Below the pieces are notes generated by a model. The model was not told where the DNA came from. It worked only from the letters and a program-made list of their open reading frames with translations, and searched no databases. A program made the position numbers and the translations under genes. From Arenimonas sp. (GTDB lineage: Bacteria; Pseudomonadota; Gammaproteobacteria; Xanthomonadales; Xanthomonadaceae): 64,000 nt of DNA. Positions within the stretch are counted from its first letter, which is position 1; the number at the start of each line of letters is the position of its first letter. Shown in pieces: positions 30,842-41,431 of the stretch. The stretch spans positions 1-64,000 of the forward strand of contig NZ_JALHQI010000008.1 of the NCBI RefSeq assembly GCF_022842045.1, given 5' to 3'.

Positions 30842-30870
30842 GCCGGCCGCCGAAATGGCCGCTGGCCGGC
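30842..30870 (-). terminator. Hairpin at the end of fadH
   Basis: GCCGGCC (30842-30848) and GGCCGGC (30864-30870) are exact complements immediately after the fadH stop. The loop can pair further. The minus-strand sequence after the stem is CTTGAG, so it is a weak terminator or 3' stabiliser. Confidence 0.4.
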
Positions 30871-33430
<2,560 letters not shown>

Positions 33431-33449
33431 GGGCGCAGGCTAGACGAGA

Positions 33450-33507
33450 TGGTTGCATAATGCAACCAGATACGGCAAACTGCGATTGGTTTTATAGCGA
33501 AACCAAT
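33450..33507. promoter_or_regulatory. Twin palindromes, candidate HxlR operators
   Basis: TGGTTGCAT-A-ATGCAACCA (33450-33468) is a perfect 9+1+9 palindrome. ATTGGTTT-N7-AAACCAAT (33485-33507) is a perfect 8+7+8 palindrome. Both reduce to TGGTT-N9-AACCA and their starts are 37 bp apart. They fill the 90-bp divergent gap between the HxlR-type gene and the hydrolase. Confidence 0.6.
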
Positions 33508-33520
33508 AACGGTGCCCCCA

Positions 33521-34327
33521 ATGAATGCCAAATTGATTCGTCCGCTCGGCCGCCTGCTGGGCAACCTGTTTCCGGACCTGGCTGCCGAAATGGCCAGGCG
33601 CCTCGCGACCCGGCCCATCGGCCGCCGCCGCCGCCCGGACCCGGAGGGCGCCATGCCGGTGACCTTCCGCTTCGGGCTGGCGGGACTGCGTTGGGGTCAC
33701 GGTGGCCCCACGGTGCTGGCACTGCACGGCTGGGAAGGCCGGGCCGCGCAGTTCCGCGGACTGGGCGAGCGCCTGGCCCGTCGCGGCTATCAGTTGATTG
33801 CGCTGGATGCGCCGGCCCACGGCCGCTCGCCGGGTGCCGAGGCCGACCCGGTGGTCTTCGCCGACGCGCTGCAGGAAGTGGCCGCCGAAGTCGGTCCCTT
33901 GCATGCCGTGGTGGGACACTCCATGGGTGGCGCATCCGCGCTTTATGCCCTCAGTCGTGGCCTCGACTCGGCGCGCGGCGTCGCCATTGCCGCGCCGGCG
34001 GGCCTGGTCGGCGTGCTGGCGCGCATGAGCCGCGCACTGGGGCTGCCCGAGGAGGCGCGGCGCCGATTCTTCGCGAAGATGCACTCGCGCACGGGCGTCG
34101 CGCCCGAGGCTCTCGACATCGACCTGGTTGCCAACGGCCTGGCCCAGCGGGTGCTGGTGGTCCATGACCGCGACGATCGCATCATCCCCTTCGCCGACGC
34201 CGAGCGCATCGCCCGGGCCACCCGCGGCGAGCTGCACGCGACCCGGGGCCTTGGGCATCGCGACGTGCTGCGGGACGGGGACGTGCTGGACCACATCGTG
34301 GGCTTCCTGGCACCGCGCGCGGCCTGA
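33521..34327 (+). CDS. Alpha/beta hydrolase
   Basis: A 268-aa alpha/beta-hydrolase fold protein. The nucleophile elbow is GHSMGG with Ser at about residue 132, the oxyanion segment is LALHGWEGRAAQF, and the acid and His are in VVHDRDDRIIPFADAERIA and GLGHRDVLRD. Substrate is unknown. The ATG at 33521 is chosen over GTG at 33512; neither has a strong ribosome site. It is divergent from the HxlR-type regulator, which probably controls it. Confidence 0.82.
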   Translation: MNAKLIRPLGRLLGNLFPDLAAEMARRLATRPIGRRRRPDPEGAMPVTFRFGLAGLRWGHGGPTVLALHGWEGRAAQFRGLGERLARRGYQLIALDAPAHGRSPGAEADPVVFADALQEVAAEVGPLHAVVGHSMGGASALYALSRGLDSARGVAIAAPAGLVGVLARMSRALGLPEEARRRFFAKMHSRTGVAPEALDIDLVANGLAQRVLVVHDRDDRIIPFADAERIARATRGELHATRGLGHRDVLRDGDVLDHIVGFLAPRAA

Positions 34328-34452
34328 TCCCGGCCGCGGCGCGAAGGCGTCCGCTCCGGGCGCGCCGCTGCGTTCACTGGCGAAGGGTCGGCGACAGCAG
34401 CCGGCTTCTGGCAAACTCCATCACACGCCACGCACGTACGGACTGCCGCCCC

Positions 34453-35901
34453 ATGAGCCAGCAAGACATCCGCTCCGCACAGCGCCCCGAGCCGGACCAG
34501 GCGATGGTGGACATCGCCAACTACGTCACCGACTACTACATCGGCTCCTCCGAGGCCTACACGACGGCGCGCTACATGCTGCTCGACTCGCTGGCATGCG
34601 CGATGCTGGCCATGCGCCACCCCGAATGCGTCAAGCACCTCGGGCCGATCGTGCCGGGGGCCGGCCTGCCCGGCGGCGCCCGCGTCCCCGGCACCTCCTT
34701 CGAGCTCGACCCGGCGCAGGCGGCCTACAACATCGGCGTCCAGGTCCGCTGGCTCGACTTCAACGACACCTGGCTGGCGGCTGAGTGGGGGCATCCCTCG
34801 GATAACCTCGGCGCCATCCTCGCGGTGGCCGATTACCTCAGCCGCAAGGCCGAGCGCGAGCACGGCAAGCCGGTGACGGTGCGCGACGTGCTCACCGCCG
34901 CCATCAAGGCCCACGAGATCCAGGGCACCTACGCCGAGCTCAACAGCTTCAACCGCGTTGGCCTGGACCACGTGCTGCTGGTGCGGCTGGCGTCCACCGC
35001 GGTGGCCACCCACCTGCTGGGGGGCGGCAAGGAGGAAATCATCAGCGCGGTCAGCAACAGTTGGCTGGATGGCGGCTCACTGCGCGCCTACCGGCATGCG
35101 CCGAACGCCGGCCCCCGCAAGGGCTGGGCCGCGGGCGACGCCTGCCGCCGGGCGGTGACCCATGCGCTGAACGCCGTGAAGGGCGTCGTTGGCTACCCGA
35201 GCGCGCTCAGCGCGAAGACCTGGGGCTTCTACGATGTCCTGTTCGGCGGCAAACCCTTCGAATTCGACCGCCCCTTTGGCAGCTACGTGATGGAGAACGT
35301 GCTGTTCAAGGTCAGCCACCCGGCCGAGTTCCACGGCCAGACCGCAGTCGAGTGCGCCATGCAGCTGCATCCCAAGGTCGCCGGCCGGTTCGACCAGATC
35401 GAGCGTATCGAGATCGAGACGCAGGAGGCGGCGCTGCGCATCATCGACAAGACCGGCCCGCTGGCCAACCCGGCCGACCGGGACCACTGCCTGCAGTACA
35501 TGGTGGCGGTGCCGCTGCTGTTCGGCCGTCTGGACGCCGAGGACTACTCGGATGCCGTGGCGGCCGACCCGCGCATCGACGCCCTGCGGGCCCGCATGAA
35601 GGTCCGGGAGAACCCCGCCTTCACCCGCGACTACGCCGACCCAGAGAAGCGCACCATCGGCAATGCCGTCGAGGTGTTCTTCAAGGACGGCACCAGCACC
35701 GGCAAGGTCTCGATCGACATGCCGATCGGCCACCGCGAGCGGCGAGGGGAGGGGATCCCGGCGCTCCTGCAGAAGTTCGAATCGGCTGCCCGTGGCCAGC
35801 TGCCGGGACGGAAAGTCGAGCAAATACTGTCACTTACCGGCGACACGTCGCGATTCGAGGCAACCCCGATCCATCGCTTTGTGGATTTGTTCACGTTGTG
35901 A
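34453..35901 (+). CDS. prpD: 2-methylcitrate dehydratase
   Basis: PrpD (482 aa; E. coli 483 aa) dehydrates 2-methylcitrate to 2-methyl-cis-aconitate in the methylcitrate cycle. MmgE/PrpD family residues are visible, including the lid segment DFNDTWLAAEWGHPSDNLG (about residues 103-121) and the HEIQGTYAELNSFNRVGLDHV region. The ATG at 34453 gives MSQQDIRSAQRP, typical of the family. It lies about 4.5 kb from prpBC, separated by four other genes. No acnD or prpF is in the window, consistent with use of PrpD. Confidence 0.92.
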   Translation: MSQQDIRSAQRPEPDQAMVDIANYVTDYYIGSSEAYTTARYMLLDSLACAMLAMRHPECVKHLGPIVPGAGLPGGARVPGTSFELDPAQAAYNIGVQVRWLDFNDTWLAAEWGHPSDNLGAILAVADYLSRKAEREHGKPVTVRDVLTAAIKAHEIQGTYAELNSFNRVGLDHVLLVRLASTAVATHLLGGGKEEIISAVSNSWLDGGSLRAYRHAPNAGPRKGWAAGDACRRAVTHALNAVKGVVGYPSALSAKTWGFYDVLFGGKPFEFDRPFGSYVMENVLFKVSHPAEFHGQTAVECAMQLHPKVAGRFDQIERIEIETQEAALRIIDKTGPLANPADRDHCLQYMVAVPLLFGRLDAEDYSDAVAADPRIDALRARMKVRENPAFTRDYADPEKRTIGNAVEVFFKDGTSTGKVSIDMPIGHRERRGEGIPALLQKFESAARGQLPGRKVEQILSLTGDTSRFEATPIHRFVDLFTL

Positions 35902-35910
35902 AGGGCAAGC

Positions 35911-35939
35911 TTGCTCGGCGGGCGATTAAATGTTAGATT
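35911..35939 (+). promoter_or_regulatory. Candidate ompA promoter
   Basis: TTGCTC (35911-35916) and TAGATT (35934-35939) have 17-bp spacing, 105 nt before the OmpA-type start. It gives a leader of about 95 nt, plausible for a porin mRNA with post-transcriptional control. Confidence 0.4.
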
Positions 35940-36043
35940 CCCGTTAACTCAAGAACAGCCAGCATTGAGTCGTGCCCAGGTGGCGGCGCATTTTCGCCCC
36001 CGTTTTTGAATTCACCCCCCTTAGTTTTAACTGGAGCCAAGTC

Positions 36044-37120
36044 ATGAAGAAGAACCTACTGTGCTGCGCCCTGCTTGCCGCGGCCACCATGGCGCATTCC
36101 GTTGCTGCGCAGGATTTCGATGATCGCTGGTACCTGTCCGGTGGCGCCGGCCTGAACTTCCAGGACGACGACCGCGGCACCTCCGATCCGCTGTACTACA
36201 CCCTCGGCTTCGGCAAGTTCATCTCGCCGAACTGGTCGATCGACGGTGAAGTGAACTACCAGAACCCGAACTTCAACGGCCGCGAACTGCTGTTCAGCCA
36301 GTACGGCGCCACCATCGACGCGCGCTACCACTTCATCAAGGAAGGCCGCAGCTGGAACCCGTTCCTGCGCTTCGGCGTCGGCGCGCAGAAGTCCGAGGAA
36401 GAGTTCGATGCCTTCCCGCTCCCGACCTCCCCGGGCCAGCGCGAAGACACCAACCTGACCGCCCAGGTCGGCCTCGGCGTGCAGGGCAATTGGGACCGCT
36501 ACTCGCTGCGCGGCGAAATCGCCAACCGCATCTCGTTCGACGACAGCTCGATCGTGGCTCCGAATGACCGCCAGTTCAACGACCTCCTGGCCGGCCTGAC
36601 CGTCCTGGTGAAGCTGGGCAACCTGGCCGCCCCGGTCGAGCCGACCCCGGCGCCGGTCGTCCCGCAGCAGACCTGCGCCGACCTCGACGACGACGGCGAC
36701 GGCATCAACAACTGCGACGACAAGTGCCCGAACTCCGCCGCTGGCCAGGCCATCGGTCCGGACGGCTGCCCGGTGCAGCTGACCATCGACCTGAAGGGCG
36801 TGAACTTCGACTTCGACAAGGACACCCTGCGTCCGGACGCCGAGGCCATCCTGGCCGAGGCCGTGTCGATCCTCGCCAAGTACCCGCAGCTGAAGGTTGA
36901 AGTCGCCGGTCACACCGACTCGGTCGGTTCGGAGCAGTACAACCAGGGCCTGTCCGAGCGTCGCGCCCGCACGGTGTACAGCTACCTGACCAACAACGGC
37001 ATCGACGCGAGCCGCCTGGTGGGTCCGAACGGCTTCGGCGAGAGCCGTCCGATCGACACCAACGACACCGCCGAAGGCCGTGCGCGCAACCGCCGCACCG
37101 AGCTGAACGTGCAGAACTGA
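36044..37120 (+). CDS. OmpA-family outer membrane porin
   Basis: A 358-aa protein with a signal peptide (MKKNLLCCALLAAATMAHSVAA), then an N-terminal eight-strand barrel (about residues 25-195), a Pro-rich linker, and a thrombospondin type 3-like Asp-rich Ca-binding repeat (DLDDDGDGINNCDDKCPNS). The C-terminal OmpA domain holds FDFDKDTLRPDA and the diaminopimelate-binding VAGHTDSVGSEQYNQGLSERRA. It links the outer membrane to peptidoglycan. The start ATG 36044 has CTGGAG 9 nt upstream. It is followed by a strong terminator. Confidence 0.9.
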   Translation: MKKNLLCCALLAAATMAHSVAAQDFDDRWYLSGGAGLNFQDDDRGTSDPLYYTLGFGKFISPNWSIDGEVNYQNPNFNGRELLFSQYGATIDARYHFIKEGRSWNPFLRFGVGAQKSEEEFDAFPLPTSPGQREDTNLTAQVGLGVQGNWDRYSLRGEIANRISFDDSSIVAPNDRQFNDLLAGLTVLVKLGNLAAPVEPTPAPVVPQQTCADLDDDGDGINNCDDKCPNSAAGQAIGPDGCPVQLTIDLKGVNFDFDKDTLRPDAEAILAEAVSILAKYPQLKVEVAGHTDSVGSEQYNQGLSERRARTVYSYLTNNGIDASRLVGPNGFGESRPIDTNDTAEGRARNRRTELNVQN

Positions 37121-37145
37121 TCCTTCAGTCTCCACGGCAACACCC

Positions 37146-37177
37146 GAAGCCCGGCCCAGTGCCGGGCTTCTCTTTTT
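37146..37177 (+). terminator. Intrinsic terminator of the OmpA-type gene
   Basis: GAAGCCCGGC (37146-37155) pairs with GCCGGGCTTC (37161-37170), loop CCAGT, followed by TCTTTTT. Confidence 0.85.
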
Positions 37178-37282
37178 GCCGGGGTCTGGATGTGTTTTGT
37201 GAACCGCCGCACGTTTTCGCCGATTGCGTGCGACCTGCGTCACACCTAAGCTTCCGCAACCCCCCGCTTCCGCTGGTGCCCG

Positions 37283-37756
37283 ATGATCCGCAGCATCCTC
37301 TTGGTTTCCCTGTTCCTGCCGGCCATCGCCAGCGCCGCCACCGCACCCTGCGGCACCGCCAGCGCGCCGCCCGTGCCGGCCACCGTGCCGGCGCCCGAGA
37401 TGTACCGGGCGCCGCCGGCGCTGTCGGCCTGCGTCAACGTCAACGATTTCATCGCGCGTGCCCGCAAGCCGGCGCCGCAGCAGGTCGCTGCGCGCGAACA
37501 GGCGGCCCCGGCCACCGCGTCGGCGCCGGCCAGCGCCCCGGCCTACCAGCCCAAGACCGAGCACGACAACTCGCCCTGGCGTTTCGACATGAGCCAGAAC
37601 GGCCGGCGCATGACCGCCGAGGAGTTCGACGCCTGGATGAAGGCCAAGGGCATCCGCGTGGCCACCGGCAAGCCGGGTCCGGCCAGCGCCACGGCTACCG
37701 CAGCCCCTGCGCCGGCGGCCACCGGCTGCAAGGTCACCGCCACCCAGAAGTGCTGA
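37283..37756 (+). CDS. Small secreted Ala/Pro-rich protein
   Basis: A 157-aa protein with a signal peptide (MIRSILLVSLFLPAIASA). The mature part is rich in Ala and Pro with a central charged segment (PWRFDMSQNGRRMTAEEFDAWMKAKGIRVATGKP), which appears conserved-looking and may be a short functional module. Four Cys residues occur (23, 50, near-C-terminal 149 and 157), suggesting disulfides. I do not recognise a family. It ends 10 nt from the convergent methyltransferase gene. Confidence 0.65.
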   Translation: MIRSILLVSLFLPAIASAATAPCGTASAPPVPATVPAPEMYRAPPALSACVNVNDFIARARKPAPQQVAAREQAAPATASAPASAPAYQPKTEHDNSPWRFDMSQNGRRMTAEEFDAWMKAKGIRVATGKPGPASATATAAPAPAATGCKVTATQKC

Positions 37757-37766
37757 AGCGAGCGCC

Positions 37767-38801
37767 TTACTTCGGCGTGCTGAAGCGGTAGTGGGCCACG
37801 CCCCACTCGTTGCCGCCTGAGTAGCCGAACAGTTCGGCGCAGGCCATCCAGAACATCCGCCAGCGCTGGTGCCAGCGCGCCGCTTCGGCGGCGCCGTAGG
37901 CCTCGGTCAGCACCGCCATCACCTCGTCGCGGTTCCGGTCCTGGTTCTCGAGCCACTGGTTCGCCGTGCGCTCGTAGTGGCGGCCCGAAAGCAGCCAGCG
38001 CTGTTCGATCGCCAGGTCGTCCTGGAAGTGCAGCAGGGTATCGGCGGAGGGCATCAGGCCGCCGGTGAAGAAATACCGACCCATCCAGTTGTCCTCGCCC
38101 TCGGTCTCGAACGGATACATCAGGCTGCGGTGGCAGAAGATGTGCACGAACAGCTTGCCGCCCGGCACCAGCCAGCGCGAGACCCGGCCCAGCAGGTGCT
38201 GGTAGTTGCGCATGTGCTCGAACATTTCGATCGACACCGCGCGGTCGAACTGGTGTTCCGGCAGCTCCAGCTGGTTGACGTCGCAGGTGATGATCTCGAC
38301 GTTGCCCAGCCCGCGGCGCGCGGCCTGGGCCAGGATGTGCTCGCGCTGGGTGCGCGAGTTGGAGACGCCGGTGATGCGCGCGTTCGGGAAGCGCTGCGCC
38401 ATCCACAGCGTCAGCGAGCCCCAGCCGCAGCCGAGCTCGAGGATGCGCTGGCCGTCGGCCAGCTCGGCGCGCTCGCCGTACAGCGCCAGCATCGCTTCCT
38501 CGGCGGTGTCGAGGTCCTCGTCGCCGTTGGGGTAGTAGCAGCTCGAATACTTCAGCCGCTTGCCCAGGCACAGCTCGAAGAACCGCGTCGGCACTTCGTA
38601 GTGCTGCTCGTTGGCGGCGGCGGTTTCGATCGCTATCGGGCTGCGGCGCAGTTCGTCGAGCAGGCGGCGGAAACGCTGGTCGGCAGCCTCCAGGTCGTGC
38701 GCGCCCTCGTCGCGCAGGCGCTGGGCGCTGAGCCGGCGGATGCCGAGGCGGGTGAGGGCATCGGGCAGCAGGCCGCGCTCGCACAGGTCGATCAGGGACA
38801 T
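37767..38801 (-). CDS. Cfa-superfamily methyltransferase resembling coclaurine N-methyltransferase
   Basis: A 344-aa SAM-dependent methyltransferase. The SAM motif is ILELGCGWGSLTLWMA (about residues 118-133), with EVPTRFFELCLGKRLKYSSCYYP upstream. The segment MPSADTLLHFQDDL...LSGRHYERTANQWL resembles plant coclaurine N-methyltransferases, which belong to the cyclopropane synthase superfamily. Its N-terminal domain is short (about 62 aa against about 142 aa in the Cfa at 40148). It is the last gene of the seven-gene lipid operon. Substrate, fatty acyl or amine-containing lipid, is unknown. Confidence 0.85.
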   Translation of the reverse strand: MSLIDLCERGLLPDALTRLGIRRLSAQRLRDEGAHDLEAADQRFRRLLDELRRSPIAIETAAANEQHYEVPTRFFELCLGKRLKYSSCYYPNGDEDLDTAEEAMLALYGERAELADGQRILELGCGWGSLTLWMAQRFPNARITGVSNSRTQREHILAQAARRGLGNVEIITCDVNQLELPEHQFDRAVSIEMFEHMRNYQHLLGRVSRWLVPGGKLFVHIFCHRSLMYPFETEGEDNWMGRYFFTGGLMPSADTLLHFQDDLAIEQRWLLSGRHYERTANQWLENQDRNRDEVMAVLTEAYGAAEAARWHQRWRMFWMACAELFGYSGGNEWGVAHYRFSTPK

Positions 38802-38818
38802 TCGGGACTCCGGGGGTT

Positions 38819-39601
38819 TCAGGGATTTCGGCGCGGGGGCCAGGGGAAGAAGGCGCTGACTTCGCGCTGGTAGGCGGCATAGTCCTCGCCGCGCGAGCGC
38901 AGCGACTGCGCCTCGGTCCACGGGATGCCGCTGACGCGGTAGAGGAAGGCGAACATCACCACGGGCCCGGCCAGCGAGAACCAGAACAGCGGGCTGCCCA
39001 CGGCCAGCAGCACGTAGCTGAACCAGTGCAGCCACTCGAAGAAGTAGTTCGGGTGCCGGGACCACGCCCACAGCCCCTCGCGGCAGGTCTTGCCGCGGTT
39101 CGCGGGCTCGGCACGGAAGCGCGCGAGCTGGCGGTCGGCCAGCGACTCACCGGCCATCGACACCAGCCACACGGCGATCGCCAGCAAGAGCCAGGCGCTG
39201 AATTGGTAGTCCGGATTGGCGGCCGCCGCCATGAACGGCAGCGAGAACAGCGCCACCACCACCGCCTGCAGCTGGAAGAAGGCGAAGAAGCGCGCCGGGC
39301 TGCCGTTCCAGGTTTCGCGCAGGGCGCGGTAGCGGCCGTCCTCCTCTTCGTTGAGCACGCGGTGCAGCAGGTGCAGGCACAGCCGCGCGCCCCAGACGCT
39401 GCCGAACATGGCCACCAGGCCGCGCACCAGTGGCGCGCCCTCGCCGACGATGCCGGCGAACAGCGCGGCCAGCGCCATCAGGCCGGCCCAACCGACATCC
39501 ACGTAGCCGACGTTCCGGACCCGCATCGAGAAGGCCCACAGCGCCGCCATTGCCAGCGCCGAGGCCAGCCAGATGATGCCGAGGGATTGCCAGCAGTTCA
39601 C
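38819..39601 (-). CDS. DUF1295 membrane protein, 5-alpha-reductase-like
   Basis: A 260-aa protein with about six or seven transmembrane segments. The C-terminal region with GLWAWSRHPNYFFEWLHWFSYVL is the signature of the steroid-5-alpha-reductase / ICMT-like membrane superfamily (DUF1295). Such proteins are reductases or methyltransferases on membrane lipids. Start is GTG at 39601, overlapping the TGA of the upstream gene (GTGA). It is in the lipid operon between DUF2878 and the last methyltransferase. A role in reducing a methylated acyl chain is inference. Confidence 0.82.
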   Translation of the reverse strand: MNCWQSLGIIWLASALAMAALWAFSMRVRNVGYVDVGWAGLMALAALFAGIVGEGAPLVRGLVAMFGSVWGARLCLHLLHRVLNEEEDGRYRALRETWNGSPARFFAFFQLQAVVVALFSLPFMAAAANPDYQFSAWLLLAIAVWLVSMAGESLADRQLARFRAEPANRGKTCREGLWAWSRHPNYFFEWLHWFSYVLLAVGSPLFWFSLAGPVVMFAFLYRVSGIPWTEAQSLRSRGEDYAAYQREVSAFFPWPPRRNP

Positions 39602-40146
39602 GCCAGCGCCTTGTCCGGCACCGGCGGAGCCAGTCGCGCATCGAGCGCGAACAGGGCCGGCAGCACCACCGCCCAGCCCAGCGCGAGCGCGCCCATCACC
39701 CAAGCCACCGGCGCGCCGAAGCTGACGGCGTCGAAGGCGCCCGCCGCCGCCCAGTAGGCCAGCGGCCCGCCGAACAGGCCCAGCAGTGCCGCCACGACCG
39801 GCCGCTCGCGCAGGAAGGCCATCGAGTGGTTGAGTGTCATCGCGAATCCGGCCCACAGCGACCAGATCCAGGCTGGCGCGGCCCAGGCCCAGGGCCAGGG
39901 CTCGGCGTAGCGAAGCCAGCCGGAGGCGGCGAAGGCGGTGTCGAGCAGGATGCCCAGCGGCAGCGCCACGGCCAGCAGGCGCAGGTCCTGCGCGCGCCGC
40001 CCGCCGAACGCCAGCGTGGCCGCGACGAACACCAGTGCCGCCACCGGCCCGGCCCAGACCATGCCGGCGCCTGCGCCGGCGACGCTCGCCAGCCACACGG
40101 CCTGGTAGCCCACCACGTTCGCGACGTTGGCCAGTGCCCGGTTCAT
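39598..40146 (-). CDS. DUF2878 inner-membrane protein
   Basis: A 182-aa protein with six or so hydrophobic segments and few charged residues. The family DUF2878 has no assigned activity that I know. In many proteobacteria it co-occurs with Cfa, DUF1365 and the flavin amine oxidase, as here. Its ATG at 40146 lies 1 nt after the cfa stop, and its stop overlaps the DUF1295 GTG start, so the whole operon is tightly coupled. Confidence 0.78.
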   Translation of the reverse strand: MNRALANVANVVGYQAVWLASVAGAGAGMVWAGPVAALVFVAATLAFGGRRAQDLRLLAVALPLGILLDTAFAASGWLRYAEPWPWAWAAPAWIWSLWAGFAMTLNHSMAFLRERPVVAALLGLFGGPLAYWAAAGAFDAVSFGAPVAWVMGALALGWAVVLPALFALDARLAPPVPDKALA

Positions 40147-40147
40147 G

Positions 40148-41428
40148 TCAGGTGGCCTCGGGGGCGGGCAGGTACTGCGGGCGACGGTTGCCCGGACGCG
40201 CGAACAACAGGTGCACGTCGCCGATCGAGCGCTCGATGAAGCCGCCCTCGCAGTAGCAGAGGTAGAACTCCCACATCCGGATGAAGCGCTCGTCGTAGCC
40301 CAACGCACGCACCTGGTCTAGCTTCGCCATGAAGCGCTGGCGCCAGTGGTTGAGCGTGGTGGCGTAGCTCGGGCCGATGTCCTCGAGGTTGACCAGCCGC
40401 AGGTCGCTGGCGCGGGCCGCGGCGCCGGTGATCGCGCTCACCGAGGGGATGAAGCTGCCCGGGAAGATGTACCGCTTGATGAAGTCCACCGACTTGAGCG
40501 CCTGCTCGTAGCGGTGGTCCTCGATGGTGATCGCCTGGATCAGCGCGAGGCCGTCCGGCTTGAGCAGGGACGCGCACTTGTCGAGATAGGTCTCGAGGTA
40601 CTGGTGGCCGATGGCTTCGATCATCTCGATCGACACCAGCTTGTCGTACTCGCCGGAGAGGTCGCGGTAATCCTCCAGCAGCACCGTGACGCGGTCGGAC
40701 AGCCCTGCCTCGGCGATGCGCGCCGTGGCCAGCGCGTGCTGCTCGCGCGAGATCGTGGTGGTGGTGACCCGGCAGCCGAAGTTCTTCGCGGCATAAAGGG
40801 CCATGCCGCCCCAGCCGGTGCCGATCTCGACCAGGTGGTCGGTCGGCTTGAGGTCCAGCTTGCGGCAGATGCGCTCGAGCTTGCGGCGCTGCGCCGACTC
40901 CAGCGACTCCTCCGGCCCGGCGAAGATCGCCGAGGAGTACATCAGGTTGTCGTCGAGGAAGAGCTTGAACAGGTCGTTGCCGAGGTCGTAATGCGCCGCG
41001 ATGTTGCGGCGGCTGCCGCCGCGGGTGTTGCGGTTGAAGGCGTGCAGGGTGCGCATGGCGACGCCGCCGAGCCGGGCCAGGCCGGTTTCCATGGCATCCA
41101 GGCGGTCGCGGTTGATCACCAGCAGGCGTACCAGCCCCACCAGGTCGTCGCAGCGCCACAGGCCATCCATGTAGGCCTCGCCTGCGCCGACCGAGCCGTT
41201 GGCGGCCAGCGCCCGGTAGAAGCCGGGGTCCAGGATGTCCAGGCTCACGGACAGGCCCGTGCCGGCTTCACCCAGTGTCTCGGTGCCCAGCCCGTCGCGC
41301 ACGGTCACCTCACCCCCGGCCAGCCCGTCCAGGGTGGCCAGCAGTCGCTTGCGCAGCATCCGGTCAAGGGCGCCGTAGCGGCCCGAGGCCTCGGTGGCGC
41401 TGGCCAGGGTTTCGGCGGGACTGCTCAT
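40148..41428 (-). CDS. cfa: Cyclopropane-fatty-acyl-phospholipid synthase family
   Basis: A 426-aa SAM-dependent enzyme of the Cfa family, which methylenates cis-unsaturated acyl chains in membrane phospholipids. The N-terminal lipid-binding domain (about residues 1-140) precedes NIAAHYDLGND. The SAM motif LVEIGTGWGGMALYAA is near residue 195, and SIEMIEAIGHQYLETYL is the expected catalytic region. ATG 41428 is preferred to the adjacent in-frame TTG at 41431. Some members in such operons make methyl-branched or furan precursors rather than cyclopropanes, so the product here is uncertain. Confidence 0.9.
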   Translation of the reverse strand: MSSPAETLASATEASGRYGALDRMLRKRLLATLDGLAGGEVTVRDGLGTETLGEAGTGLSVSLDILDPGFYRALAANGSVGAGEAYMDGLWRCDDLVGLVRLLVINRDRLDAMETGLARLGGVAMRTLHAFNRNTRGGSRRNIAAHYDLGNDLFKLFLDDNLMYSSAIFAGPEESLESAQRRKLERICRKLDLKPTDHLVEIGTGWGGMALYAAKNFGCRVTTTTISREQHALATARIAEAGLSDRVTVLLEDYRDLSGEYDKLVSIEMIEAIGHQYLETYLDKCASLLKPDGLALIQAITIEDHRYEQALKSVDFIKRYIFPGSFIPSVSAITGAAARASDLRLVNLEDIGPSYATTLNHWRQRFMAKLDQVRALGYDERFIRMWEFYLCYCEGGFIERSIGDVHLLFARPGNRRPQYLPAPEAT

Positions 41429-41431
41429 CAA

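Larger units (their letters stand above)
30524..30870. other. Gene-free gap between sleB-type and fadH genes
   Basis: These 347 bases hold no gene I can support. Open frames here are products of high G+C. Two structures stand out: an orphan terminator-like hairpin at 30796-30826 on the plus strand, and a palindromic stretch next to the fadH stop (30842-30870). A short repeat GTTGGAATCTCCAAC is at 30583-30597. I see no convincing promoter. Confidence 0.6.
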
